Source: a virus. From it: a DNA stretch of 63,905 nucleotides. Both the position numbers and the translations under genes were made by a program. Under the pieces are notes generated by a model that did not search any database, had not been told where the DNA came from, and saw nothing but the letters and a program-made list of their open reading frames with translations. The stretch spans positions 1-63,905 of the IMG/VR virus record IMGVR_UViG_3300037245_001426. One strand, written 5' to 3'. This document shows, one piece after another, positions 22,049 through 30,548 of this stretch. The stretch's first letter is position 1, and every line of letters begins with the position of its first letter.

Positions 22049-22460
22049 TGTGGGCTCCTTCATCAACCTCAGCGTAAACAGGTACAGCGGCCATCGCCAT
22101 CGGGATCAACCACCAAAGGTTGTCATTCACGTTTGACGGTAAGTGGTCATAGGAAAACCACTCAGGTCTTTCATCAGTCATGTTTAACGGAGCAATAAAC
22201 GGAATGCTGGTCGCAAAGCAATATACTGAGTAATCCCAGCCGGTCAACTGGCAGAAAAGTCTCCATGTGGCCTGCGAGGTAAAGAAGCCTGTTTCCTCGT
22301 TGAACTCGCGTGTCATCGCCTCACTTGCAGTTTCATCGTCATTGATTTTACCACCAACCCCATTGATTCTGCCCTTCTGCCAATCCGGGCGTTCCTTGTT
22401 GATTAACAAGACTTGTCGTGACTTGTGATCAAAAGCAAAACCTAATACGTAATGATTCAA
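22035..22460 (-). CDS. Nudix hydrolase
   Basis: 141 residues; TTG start, chosen because GGGGG lies before it and TTGA overlaps the upstream stop. The Nudix box GGKINDDETASEAMTREFNEETGF keeps G-x5-E-x7-REUxEE. It hydrolyses a nucleoside diphosphate linked to another group, such as oxidised dNTPs, NAD or ADP-ribose. It could cleanse nucleotide pools or blunt NAD/ADP-ribose-based host defences. Confidence 0.85.
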   Translation of the reverse strand: MNHYVLGFAFDHKSRQVLLINKERPDWQKGRINGVGGKINDDETASEAMTREFNEETGFFTSQATWRLFCQLTGWDYSVYCFATSIPFIAPLNMTDERPEWFSYDHLPSNVNDNLWWLIPMAMAAVPVYAEVDEGAHNASR

Positions 22461-22711
22461 AGTAGGCCCCCAAATTTGATGACACAGTAAAAGGCCAAGG
22501 CAACGACTGCAATGACCGCGAGTGATATGAAAATCCATTTCCGGTGGCTGACAATATCGGCACGCTCTTGACGCCGGGTGCTTGCCGCATCACGCCATTT
22601 AGCCAGACGGGTCTGACGCACAGCCTGCCGACTGCCTCGTTGTACTATAAATTCTGCCTTCGACTTGAACGTATCTTTCTTACCCCGCAAGCTCTTGAGC
22701 CTTTTGAACAT
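22457..22711 (-). CDS. Basic protein with C-terminal membrane span (84 aa)
   Basis: The first 58 residues are Lys/Arg-rich (MFKRLKSLRGKKDTFKSKAE), then a hydrophobic segment (IFISLAVIAVVALAFY) near the C-terminus. A tail-anchored protein with a positively charged cytoplasmic domain, which might hold DNA or RNA at the membrane. AAGGAGAAC upstream. Confidence 0.6.
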   Translation of the reverse strand: MFKRLKSLRGKKDTFKSKAEFIVQRGSRQAVRQTRLAKWRDAASTRRQERADIVSHRKWIFISLAVIAVVALAFYCVIKFGGLL

Positions 22712-23019
22712 TAGTTCTCCTTGTCTATTTCTATTAACTCTGCGTTACATTGAGTGTGCATTCGATTCTTTGCAAGTGCTACACCTATTGGGTCTAGGTG
22801 CTTAGGACTTACCAAAATAAGAGTGTCAACAGGTAACATCTTCAAACCACTATGTACATTAGCTGCCCGGTAGTGTACGCCCGAAGTTGCAAATTGTGTG
22901 CGTATCGCGTCGAACACCCACTGGGTAGTAGGAAACAATACCATGACGCACTTACTGCCCCGATCAATTGCTTGATTAGCTCTAGTAACTGCTTTGTCTA
23001 TGTACTCTTGTGTAGTCAT
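22711..23019 (-). CDS. Hypothetical protein (102 aa)
   Basis: Starts MTTQEYIDKAVTRANQAIDR, overlapping the helicase stop. Rossmann-like alternation (KCVMVLFPTTQWVFDAI, then VDTLILVSPKHLD). No catalytic motif seen. It may be a small partner of the helicase; no evidence beyond coupling. Confidence 0.58.
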   Translation of the reverse strand: MTTQEYIDKAVTRANQAIDRGSKCVMVLFPTTQWVFDAIRTQFATSGVHYRAANVHSGLKMLPVDTLILVSPKHLDPIGVALAKNRMHTQCNAELIEIDKEN

Positions 23020-24875
23020 ACCAGCCTTTCCTCGCTTTGTTTATCTAAAGCTGCTGTCATCTCACCGAGCGTCAAGGCTTGTAGCTTGTTCTTTTTCTGC
23101 AAATTGTCGAGTATCAAACGATCTGTTTCCAAATGAACCAAGTCAATGATGGTGGCTCCCCGATTAACGTCCATGCCGATTCTATGGATGCGACTCTCAC
23201 TTTGGATTCTGTGGTCAAAGTCAAAATCGTTAGAATAGTAAAGAATGGTAGGCGAGGCTGTCAACGTAATGCCCATACCGCCAGCGCCAGGCTGGGCAAT
23301 GAATACTACGTGAGGATATTTCTCTTGTTGATTCTGGAAAATGTCCAGTGGTTCACCTTCCATGTCTCCTTGATTCCATCCTCGGCCATCCACGCGAATG
23401 ACCTTCCACTGGTGGGCCTTCGCTACTTCAACGCATCTATCTACGCTTCCAGTGAATCCGCCGTAGACTACAAGGCGGCCAATATCAAAATGGTCATCCA
23501 AGACGTCTACCAGCGCACCCTCTTTAGGGCAATCTACTTGCTTTGTAGTACGCTGGAACCTAGGACGCTTGCCTTTACCGCCGCAACCATCACAGATTGT
23601 TAAGTCTATAATCTGTTCATCGTCACAGGCACACTGATCTGATGTTAACGCTTCCTGCTTACCAGTTCCGTGGCAGACTGGGCATTCTTCCTCACCAATT
23701 TTCTCTTCCATGTACTGGAATCCGTCGCTCAACTCTCTTAACAAAGTGATTCCAGAAATCACCGTGCTCGCAGCCCTGACGATGCTGCGAGCAAGATTGA
23801 TAGTTTTCTGAGACGGTTCTAGCTCGATAAGTTTGTAGTGCATATCGGGAAGATCCAAGCAATCTTTCTTACGCCTTACCAAAACTAAGCCCTGCATCCG
23901 GTCGTACAGGTGCGCGACCTCATTCTTGCTCTTAATAAACGGATGATACTCTTCATCCATTGCTCCCGCCAGTGCCGCATCATGCTGGGGTTCACCTTCA
24001 AAGCCGCCGCAAGTATCGCAGCGGTTCTCGTCATCCTTCCAAGCCTCAATGCTCGGGAAGCTGCCGCCCGCCGGGGACTCACGGTCCACTATCACAGCTA
24101 GACGCCGTTTGAACTTGTGAATGTTGCCCTCTTTCAGGAACCCTGGACACGCGACTTCACATTGATGCCACCAGTCAGCCGGACTCTTCGGAGCGGGAGC
24201 ACCACTCATTAGGATAACGGAACCTAGATCGCCGTGGTCCTGGCGGATTCCATCTGCCAGCATTTTTCCGGCTTTCGACCGCTGAGTGCCAGGTGTTTTG
24301 AGTTTGACGGATTCGTCGAAGAAGACCCCTCTAGGGGCCATACCGCCCTCAGGCCACTCCGCCATGATTCTGACCAGCTTTTCGTAGGTCATCAACTCAG
24401 GCTTGATTTTTGAGTCCCAGTGTCCTAGCTGCAGGTTGACTTCCTTGAGCGCGGACATGGGAGCTATGAACCACCAACTACTGTGGCCGGACCGTTCCAT
24501 CACTTCGATGGCCGCCAGCGTTTTACCCAGGCCCATCTCGCCTGCGATAATACAATAGTGACGAGTCAACATAAAGTTGACGAATTCTTCCTGGTGGTAA
24601 AAGAGTGACCTGTCGAAATCAGCCTCAATGATTTCAGCATCATAACGGGCGAAAGGATTCTCACCCTTGAGGTAGGCCAGTTGGAAATGGTTACGCGGGG
24701 AATTGGACGCCCGCCAAAGCTTCGTCTTGGGGTCCCAGCGGGCGCCCTCCATGGCCTTGACTTCAGCAATCAATGCACGGTTAAATCCGAACTTGAAATA
24801 GAGCAAGTCCTCTGTATGGTTGATATGTAGAGGCACCCTATATTGTCCTAACCGGACTTTGACTGTCTCAATCAT
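23016..24875 (-). CDS. SNF2-family helicase with HARP-like and DnaJ-like zinc modules
   Basis: 619 residues. Residues 40-60 (EGARWDPKTKLWRAS) match the HARP motif of SMARCAL1-like annealing helicases. Walker A is GEMGLGKT (112-119), Walker B FFDES (D187, E188), and motif VI QSESRIHRIG (558-567). Between the RecA-like halves are cysteine pairs C286/C289, C398/C401 (CPVCHGTG), C415/C417 and C428/C431 (CDGCGGKG), like DnaJ zinc centres. It probably remodels forks or recombination intermediates in phage replication. Confidence 0.85.
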   Translation of the reverse strand: MIETVKVRLGQYRVPLHINHTEDLLYFKFGFNRALIAEVKAMEGARWDPKTKLWRASNSPRNHFQLAYLKGENPFARYDAEIIEADFDRSLFYHQEEFVNFMLTRHYCIIAGEMGLGKTLAAIEVMERSGHSSWWFIAPMSALKEVNLQLGHWDSKIKPELMTYEKLVRIMAEWPEGGMAPRGVFFDESVKLKTPGTQRSKAGKMLADGIRQDHGDLGSVILMSGAPAPKSPADWWHQCEVACPGFLKEGNIHKFKRRLAVIVDRESPAGGSFPSIEAWKDDENRCDTCGGFEGEPQHDAALAGAMDEEYHPFIKSKNEVAHLYDRMQGLVLVRRKKDCLDLPDMHYKLIELEPSQKTINLARSIVRAASTVISGITLLRELSDGFQYMEEKIGEEECPVCHGTGKQEALTSDQCACDDEQIIDLTICDGCGGKGKRPRFQRTTKQVDCPKEGALVDVLDDHFDIGRLVVYGGFTGSVDRCVEVAKAHQWKVIRVDGRGWNQGDMEGEPLDIFQNQQEKYPHVVFIAQPGAGGMGITLTASPTILYYSNDFDFDHRIQSESRIHRIGMDVNRGATIIDLVHLETDRLILDNLQKKNKLQALTLGEMTAALDKQSEERLV

Positions 24876-25402
24876 GGCTTGTATTCCAATAGGTATGTGG
24901 TTTCAGTTACGGGTATCTTACGGTAGTCGCTCCAAACAGCCGTGAGACCCAACTGGCAGAATGTCTGATGACACTCTTTGAAGATCCAAAGAATGTCTGG
25001 ATTGTGTTTTGATGCTAGCGCGGTGGTGACCGCTTCTTTCCACTGTTTCAGATTCCCTGATACGACAGCGACTCTGCCTTTAGGATTCTTTCGTATCGAG
25101 GCCGAGACGGACAAGTCCGTCATTTCCATGATCTTGAACATCGTAGATGCGGAAGTATCAATCAGGAAACTGAAGAATAAATGTGCCAGCAATGGGTTCG
25201 TGCGTAATGTACTGTTAGGTTCCAAGTCTCCCTTGAACTCACCTAGCGAAATAATGTACTTGGCCATATCCCCCCACTTAATAATGCTACGATCAATTGA
25301 AGAAGTTGGAGAATGGCCGGTCAACTCTGCGACGTACTTTAAGTAGTTCTCCCAGTCTAAGCTAGGGATCGCAATCAATCTGACGCCTGTTTGACCGGCC
25401 AT
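24872..25402 (-). CDS. Hypothetical protein (176 aa)
   Basis: The start MAGQTGVRLIAIPSLDW is preceded by AGGAG. Mixed helix/strand sequence with RSIIKWGDMAKYIISLGEF and a hydrophobic core; it overlaps the helicase start (ATGA). Position between an ssDNA-binding-like protein and the helicase suggests a replication or recombination accessory. No family recognised. Confidence 0.62.
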   Translation of the reverse strand: MAGQTGVRLIAIPSLDWENYLKYVAELTGHSPTSSIDRSIIKWGDMAKYIISLGEFKGDLEPNSTLRTNPLLAHLFFSFLIDTSASTMFKIMEMTDLSVSASIRKNPKGRVAVVSGNLKQWKEAVTTALASKHNPDILWIFKECHQTFCQLGLTAVWSDYRKIPVTETTYLLEYKP

Positions 25403-25416
25403 CTCCAAAACTCCTG

Positions 25417-26070
25417 TTATCGTTGTCGAGCGTTTTCGTCACCGGCGACGACTTCGACGTCACTTTCCGGCGGGTTCTTGAACTTCGCAACCTCCGCTTT
25501 CAGTACGTCCAACTCGGGGATCGTCAGTTGCGCCGAACAAGGAGTCACGACTGGACCGTGCCACTTGAACTTTGATTTCGGCGGATCGATCAAGATCGCA
25601 CGGAAGGTGGCCGCTTTACCGATCAGCGGAGCCATCTTCTTTGACTCGCGACGTGCAGTCTTACTGTTCATGTGGTACGTAGCGAAGACCCCAGCAGACG
25701 GAATCCACAGGAGGAATTCTGTACCAAACATGCAATTCGAGTCGCGGATGAAGGACTTCTTCTTGATCTCACTGTACGTTTCGCTGCTGGCATCATAATT
25801 GATGACCAACTGGTCGCCGCTGTTGTCAACAGCCTTCGACCGCCAAGTACAAATGACCGCGTCGATCTCTTCACCCAAGTCGTCGATATTCTGATCCTTC
25901 ACGAAACCGTAATGTCCGATTCCGATTTTGCCCTCAGCGCAAGCGTCGGACTTGGAACCGAACAGTTGAAAACGGCCAAGATAATCGTCTCCACCGGAGA
26001 CTGCGTTCTTGAACTCCTCCAGATCAGTGGTGCCGGAAATGTCGGCTGGAATCAATTGGTTTTCGGACAT
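25417..26070 (-). CDS. Hypothetical protein, possible ssDNA-binding role (217 aa)
   Basis: Starts MSENQLIPADISGTTDLEEF. A central beta-rich region (FLLWIPSAGVFATYHMNSKT, then KAATFRAILIDPP) could be an OB-like fold, and an acidic tail (NPPESDVEVVAGDENARQR) ends the protein, as in many ssDNA-binding proteins. It lies next to ParB-like and helicase genes. The leader is a striking (CAA)/(CAT) repeat tract without a clear Shine-Dalgarno. Role is inference. Confidence 0.58.
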   Translation of the reverse strand: MSENQLIPADISGTTDLEEFKNAVSGGDDYLGRFQLFGSKSDACAEGKIGIGHYGFVKDQNIDDLGEEIDAVICTWRSKAVDNSGDQLVINYDASSETYSEIKKKSFIRDSNCMFGTEFLLWIPSAGVFATYHMNSKTARRESKKMAPLIGKAATFRAILIDPPKSKFKWHGPVVTPCSAQLTIPELDVLKAEVAKFKNPPESDVEVVAGDENARQR

Positions 26071-26090
26071 GATTCTTTCTTCTTTCTTCT

Positions 26091-26167
26091 TTGTTGATGT
26101 TGTTGATGATGTTGATGATGATGTTGATGTGTTGATGATGATGATGATGATGTTGTTGTTGTTGTTG
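26091..26167 (-). repeat. CAA/CAT trinucleotide leader
   Basis: On the minus strand this is a run of CAACAA and CATCAT units (about 25 triplets) between a strong hairpin and the start of 25417-26070. It has almost no G, so the mRNA leader would be unstructured, like (CAA)n leaders known to aid translation. Confidence 0.7.
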
Positions 26168-26176
26168 AAATCAAAC

Positions 26177-26219
26177 CCGCCTAGGCTTGTCGGCGGGGAT
26201 ACCGCGGACGCCTAGGCGG
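26177..26219 (-). terminator. Very stable stem-loop after the ParB-like gene
   Basis: Outer arms CCGCCTAGGC and GCCTAGGCGG pair perfectly; inner arms GTCGGCGG and CCGCGGAC pair with one mismatch around GGATA. No U-run follows, so it may be an RNA-stability or processing hairpin rather than a simple intrinsic terminator. Confidence 0.6.
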
Positions 26220-26231
26220 ATTAACGTATGC

Positions 26232-27212
26232 CTAGCCCTTGTCGGGCGTGGCGATCTTCTCGGCGGCTTCCGCAGCCAGCTTGGCAGCTTCATCAGCCTT
26301 CTTCTTCGTACGGTCTGCGGCACGCTGCTTCTTAGCGTCCTCGACTGACTGCTTACGGGCGTCATCCTCAGCCTTACGTACCGCGACACTGTCCGGGTCC
26401 ATGTTAAGAACCCACTGCACGCCAAGTGCGAAACCTTCTGCGGCCTTCTTGAGCTTGTTCTTAGAGCAAAGCTCAGGTCCGATTACGGACGACTCCAACT
26501 CATCCTTGATGATCGACATCTTCTGGAGACGTGGGCTCGCAACAAAGACGGCGGGCTCCTTCGAGCGACCCTGACGCTTGGCGTCCGCGAGTTCCTTCGC
26601 ACGCGTGGCAACCAGCGGGGTGAACTCGTCTGCGTTCAACGTCATAGCCTGGTCAACGTAATTGCCCTGCTCCTCGTTTGGCAGCTTGGAAAGAGTCACA
26701 GCGTTCGATACCGTGATTTTGCCACCATCGACAAGATCCTGGACCGCGCCGTCGAGCTTGAGTAGATTTAGCCGCTGTCCGACCCAAGAAGGACTCTTGG
26801 CTAACTTGGCGGCCATGTCGGTCAGGGTGAGGGTGGGATTCATCGCGAACATACGCTGAAGCTGCCGGGTGTACTGAACCGGCTTCGTCTCGATCCTGTG
26901 AACGTTCGCCATGATCTGCGCTTCGAGCGTCTGCGAATCATTCAGGTCAACAATGTTGATGGGGAGTTCAGTGATTCCAACATCACACGCCGAAGAATAG
27001 CGGTGAAGACCGTCGACCAACTCGTAATAGATTTCGCCAGTGACATCGTCCTTCTGCTCACGCACGTTGATCGGATTCAGGACGCCTACGTCCCGGATCG
27101 AGTCACGCAAACCGATGTATTTTTCATCCTCCTTGTTGACAGCGCGTAGGGCGACGGGATTCTCACGAATGGAAGATACCGGAATCGTAGGGACACTGAG
27201 CGTTGCGGTCAT
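26232..27212 (-). CDS. ParB/RepB-like DNA-binding protein
   Basis: 326 residues from MTATLSVPTIPVSSIREN, with GAGGAGGTCTTC upstream. Residues about 8-95 are a ParB-type N domain containing LVDGLHRYSSA (the GxxR box); residues 125-160 hold an HTH (LTDMAAKLAKSPSWVGQRL). The C-terminal 60 residues are an Ala/Lys/Asp-rich helix (KKQRAADRTKKKADEAAKLA) suited to dimerisation or DNA contact. It is near the start of the leftward early unit, so likely abundant early. A palindrome, TTTGACGTCAAA, lies upstream and could be its operator. Confidence 0.8.
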   Translation of the reverse strand: MTATLSVPTIPVSSIRENPVALRAVNKEDEKYIGLRDSIRDVGVLNPINVREQKDDVTGEIYYELVDGLHRYSSACDVGITELPINIVDLNDSQTLEAQIMANVHRIETKPVQYTRQLQRMFAMNPTLTLTDMAAKLAKSPSWVGQRLNLLKLDGAVQDLVDGGKITVSNAVTLSKLPNEEQGNYVDQAMTLNADEFTPLVATRAKELADAKRQGRSKEPAVFVASPRLQKMSIIKDELESSVIGPELCSKNKLKKAAEGFALGVQWVLNMDPDSVAVRKAEDDARKQSVEDAKKQRAADRTKKKADEAAKLAAEAAEKIATPDKG

Positions 27213-27243
27213 GAAGACCTCCTCTGAAAAAGAGTGAACTGAT

Positions 27244-27255
27244 TTTGACGTCAAA
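27244..27255. promoter_or_regulatory. Palindrome upstream of ParB-like gene
   Basis: TTTGACGTCAAA, a perfect 12-bp palindrome in the 68-bp gap before 26232-27212, about 35 bp from its start codon. A candidate operator for autoregulation. No experiment or close known site backs this. Confidence 0.4.
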
Positions 27256-27280
27256 GTCACATCTGTCATTTGTCAATGAT

Positions 27281-27463
27281 CTACAAGTCTTGCGTTCGCA
27301 TGTAAACACTAATCGCCTCGGCCACTACTCGGCACAATTCCGGATCTAATGTCCTGTCACTTACCCGCTCGTCACACCAGCATTGCGCGGCGATTTCCAG
27401 AGCGGCTTTCATAATACACGGATCTACTGATTTCCCTAACGTGGCCGCTGATTTTGAAGTCAA
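27281..27463 (-). CDS. First leftward gene, hypothetical (60 aa)
   Basis: TTG start; GGTGAG lies just before it and AGGAG 16 bases upstream. Begins MTSKSAATLGKSVDPCIMKA and continues as a helical protein with four Cys (EIAAQCWCDERVSDRTLDPE). It is promoter-proximal in the leftward unit, so probably the first phage protein made from it. Function unknown. Confidence 0.55.
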   Translation of the reverse strand: MTSKSAATLGKSVDPCIMKAALEIAAQCWCDERVSDRTLDPELCRVVAEAISVYMRTQDL

Positions 27464-27493
27464 TTGCTCACCGTGATTCTCCTGTCAAAAGGG

Positions 27494-27508
27494 CAAAATC
27501 AAATCATT
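27494..27508 (-). promoter_or_regulatory. 15-nt leader element, copy 2
   Basis: AATGATTTGATTTTG on the minus strand, 33 nt downstream of the TATATT of the leftward promoter at 27540-27571, and 22 nt or so before the first AGGAG. Identical to copies at 12032 and 27801. Confidence 0.72.
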
Positions 27509-27539
27509 ACCACTTGCGCGGCTACCGCGCCTATGCAAG

Positions 27540-27571
27540 GTAATATACGTACATACGGCACGGAATGTTCA
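27540..27571 (-). promoter_or_regulatory. Bipartite phage promoter motif, leftward
   Basis: TGAACA, 12 bp, then TGTACGTATATTAC, reading leftward into the early operon. TATATT is a plausible -10. The same two blocks and spacing occur at 27738-27769 (rightward) and 63169-63200 (leftward). Confidence 0.75.
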
Positions 27572-27737
27572 CGAGAACCGGAAAGATTAGGAAAATGGCG
27601 CGCCTATACATACGAATAACGTATGTTCACCACTTTCTACTACTCTTTCCTATATATATACTATTCTCTAGAGAAATAGAAAGAAAGAAAGAGAAAAGAC
27701 ATAGAGCGATAAGGAAAAGGGATAATCCGGTAAACAG
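27572..27737. other. Divergent AT-rich control region, possible origin
   Basis: Non-coding stretch between two divergent promoters. It holds a TATATATATA run, the palindrome TTCTCTAGAGAA (27664-27675), then about 50 bases almost pure purine on the plus strand. A partial promoter-like copy (GTGAACATACG...TATGTATAGG on the minus strand near 27600-27630) is also present. The layout next to the primase-helicase resembles phage replication origins; no direct proof. Confidence 0.5.
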
Positions 27738-27769
27738 TGAACAATAGAGGCCGATTGTACGTATATTAC
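27738..27769 (+). promoter_or_regulatory. Bipartite phage promoter motif, rightward
   Basis: TGAACA, 12 bp, then TGTACGTATATTAC, reading rightward to the PrimPol-helicase gene. Downstream there is a CATGGGACATAG stretch and then the 15-nt leader element at the fixed 33-nt distance. Confidence 0.75.
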
Positions 27770-27800
27770 CATGGGACATAGACAGGCGCCCTATGTATAG

Positions 27801-27815
27801 AATGATTTGATTTTG
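27801..27815 (+). promoter_or_regulatory. 15-nt leader element, copy 3
   Basis: AATGATTTGATTTTG, 33 nt downstream of the rightward TATATT. It continues TCACTATGAC, close to the sequence at 12161-12170. It lies about 48 bases before the PrimPol-helicase start. Confidence 0.72.
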
Positions 27816-27863
27816 TCACTATGACTTAGCAATCAACAAGAAAATTGACACGAAAATCACGCC

Positions 27864-30548
27864 ATGCCAACGCGATCGGAAGCAATCAAAACTTTCTTGA
27901 CAGCGATGACCCACGCTGATTTGGCGGAGTCATACTATCTAGGGATGGAGGCCCAAGTCAACGTCGCGCAAGACGGTGGTGACCGCGTATCTACTGAGGG
28001 CTTCAAGGGCCGCACCTGGCATTCCTACTCTGACGGTGCGCAAGAGTGGTACTCATTCAGAATTCCAAAGAAGGCGTTCTCCGACCCTGAGAACAATGAT
28101 TACAAAATCAACTATGATTTGGCCGCGCACGCGGACGGCATTGGCCTAACTGGTTGGGATTGGAAAGAGCGAGTATCCAGGTGGGTGGGTTATGATTTCG
28201 ACGCGATTGCCGGTCACTCAGGCGCTAACGCTCTCACTGACACAGAACTTGACGCCGTACGTGAGGCCGCCATCAATCTACCATGGGTCACGGTCCGCCG
28301 CTCGACATCTGGTAGCGGACTCCATCTCTACGTCTATCTAGACAGCGTTCCCACGGCCACGCACAATGAGCACTCTGCCCTGTCGCGCGCAATCCTAGGT
28401 AAAATGGCCGCCACCACGGGATTCGATTTCAGCAGCAAAGTCGACGTATGCGGATCAGTTCTTTGGATCTGGCATCGTAAGATGACTAACGCTAATCGTG
28501 GACTGGAGCTTATCAAGAAGGGTGAGGTTCTCACTGATATCCCAGTCAATTGGCAGGATCATGTTGACGTAGTCAAAGGGAATCGCAAGCGTATTAAGCC
28601 AGAGTTTGTCGACGATGAATCTAAGTTTGATGAACTCACAGGACAACGTCCACGCGTTAAGCTGGATGACACTCACAAAAAGCTGCTAGATTACTTGGAG
28701 AAAAATAAAGCTCAATGGTGGTGGGACGCGGACCATTACATGATGGTGTGCCACACGCTAGACCTGAAGAAAGCCCATAAGGATCTTCAGTTGCGTGGCA
28801 TATTTGACACGAAGTCAACAGGCGCTACAGGTGCCGCCCAAGGCGCTGACCATAACTGCTTCGCTTTCCCGATTGATCACCCAGAAGGTGGGTGGGTAAT
28901 CAGGAGATACGCCAAAGGAGTAGAGGAATCTAACAACTGGGAGCAAGACGGAAGCGGGTATACGCGATGCTACTTCAACTGCGATCCATCTCTCAAAAAT
29001 GCCGCACAGAACTTTGGCGGTATGGAGGACGAGAAGGGAGCCTTCCACTTCAATGACAGTAAGGCGGTCGCGGCATGCGCCAGGGCGCTAGGTATCAAGA
29101 TCAAACTGCCGGAGTGGTCGTGGCAGCACAAAGCCAAGATACATCAGCATAAAGACGGTCGATTGGTTGTCTCCTTCAAGAAGGAGGCCACAGACCATTA
29201 TGACGATATTCCCGGCTGGCGCGAGGACAAAGGACACTGGACGCGCATATTCAACGCCAATCTTCAAGAGACTTTTGAGCCAGAGGCTATCAAGCACGAC
29301 GACATCATTCGTCATCTGTCCACGGACAAAAGCACCGACCGTGGATGGGTCGTGAACGCCGCAGGTAAGTGGCGTGAAGAACCGTACACACACGTCAGAC
29401 TCGCGATGAAATCTCACGGTTTGCGTGATTCTGAAATCAATAAGATCCTTGGAGACTGTGTACTGGAACCTTGGATTCTTGCCAACGAGCCTTTCAAGGA
29501 AGAATTCTTAGGCGGGCGGCTGTGGAACCGCGATGCTCCGCAGCTTAGATACAAGCCTAAAGAGGATGAACCGTACAATTGCCCCACGTGGTATAAGATT
29601 CTGGAACAGTGCGGCAAGGGCCTGGATTCCGCGGTGAAGACTGACGGCTGGTGTCAGGCCAACGGTGTGTCAACGGGCGCTGACTATCTTAAGATATGGG
29701 TAGCTAGCCTATTCCAAGCGCCCAAGGAGCAACTGCCGTACCTGTTTTTGTATTCCAAGGAGGAGAAGACTGGGAAGTCCACGTTCCATGAAGCTATTGA
29801 AATGCTGATGACTCGTGGGTACGTGCGAGCGGACGTGGCATTGATTTCATCGGCAGGGTTCAACGGCGAACTAGAGGGTGCTGTGTTGTGCGTAGTTGAA
29901 GAGACCAACCTACAGAAAGCCGCCGCGGCACGGAATAGAATCAAGGACTGGGTCATGTCTAAGACGCTGATGATCCACCATAAAGGCCGCACCCCGTATC
30001 AAGTTCGCAATACCGTCCACTTTGTCCAGACCGGAAATAGTATTGAAGAGTGCCCGATTTTCTCGGGTGATACTAGAATCACAATGATTCATGTTCCTGT
30101 ACTCGACATGATGGACATGATTCCTAGGAATCAATTGCACCAACAATTAAAGCAGGAAGCTCCAGACTTCCTCGCTGACATTCTGCAGGTGGAGATACCG
30201 CTGTCTAACGACCGTTTGAATGTACCAATTGTTGAGTCTGACATCAAGAAACTGACGGCTGAAAGCAACCGATCATCGCTGGAAATCTTCCTGGACGAAG
30301 TATGTTATGACGCCCCAGGTGAGTCCATCCTAGTAGCCAACTTGTTTGGACGTTTCCAAGAGTGGCTTGACCCAATGGAAGTGCATGAGTGGAGTAAGAT
30401 CAAGATGGGCCGTGAACTGCCGCACAAGTATCCGAAGGGCCGGATAGGTGCGCCACATTACGTCGGCAATCTGTCGTTTACCGAGCCCGAGAACGTCGAT
30501 CAACCTAAGCTGATCCTCTATGACGGGAATTTGATTAGTGAGCATTAG
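27864..30548 (+). CDS. PrimPol-type primase fused to SF3/D5-like helicase
   Basis: 894 residues. The N-terminal archaeo-eukaryotic primase domain has VGYDFDAIAGH (D111, D113) and TSGSGLHLYV (H154), the catalytic carboxylates and nucleotide-binding His. A D5-like middle leads to a helicase: Walker A within SKEEKTGKSTFH near residues 630-640 and Walker B VLCVVEETN near 675. It should prime and unwind DNA at the phage origin just upstream. No clear Shine-Dalgarno precedes the ATG. Rightward orientation differs from the rest of the replication genes. Confidence 0.87.
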   Translation: MPTRSEAIKTFLTAMTHADLAESYYLGMEAQVNVAQDGGDRVSTEGFKGRTWHSYSDGAQEWYSFRIPKKAFSDPENNDYKINYDLAAHADGIGLTGWDWKERVSRWVGYDFDAIAGHSGANALTDTELDAVREAAINLPWVTVRRSTSGSGLHLYVYLDSVPTATHNEHSALSRAILGKMAATTGFDFSSKVDVCGSVLWIWHRKMTNANRGLELIKKGEVLTDIPVNWQDHVDVVKGNRKRIKPEFVDDESKFDELTGQRPRVKLDDTHKKLLDYLEKNKAQWWWDADHYMMVCHTLDLKKAHKDLQLRGIFDTKSTGATGAAQGADHNCFAFPIDHPEGGWVIRRYAKGVEESNNWEQDGSGYTRCYFNCDPSLKNAAQNFGGMEDEKGAFHFNDSKAVAACARALGIKIKLPEWSWQHKAKIHQHKDGRLVVSFKKEATDHYDDIPGWREDKGHWTRIFNANLQETFEPEAIKHDDIIRHLSTDKSTDRGWVVNAAGKWREEPYTHVRLAMKSHGLRDSEINKILGDCVLEPWILANEPFKEEFLGGRLWNRDAPQLRYKPKEDEPYNCPTWYKILEQCGKGLDSAVKTDGWCQANGVSTGADYLKIWVASLFQAPKEQLPYLFLYSKEEKTGKSTFHEAIEMLMTRGYVRADVALISSAGFNGELEGAVLCVVEETNLQKAAAARNRIKDWVMSKTLMIHHKGRTPYQVRNTVHFVQTGNSIEECPIFSGDTRITMIHVPVLDMMDMIPRNQLHQQLKQEAPDFLADILQVEIPLSNDRLNVPIVESDIKKLTAESNRSSLEIFLDEVCYDAPGESILVANLFGRFQEWLDPMEVHEWSKIKMGRELPHKYPKGRIGAPHYVGNLSFTEPENVDQPKLILYDGNLISEH

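Noticed and set aside
27565-27747. 60-codon plus-strand ORF in the control region
   Set aside because: No Shine-Dalgarno, low-complexity Lys/Arg/Glu tail from the purine tract, and it overlaps both promoters.
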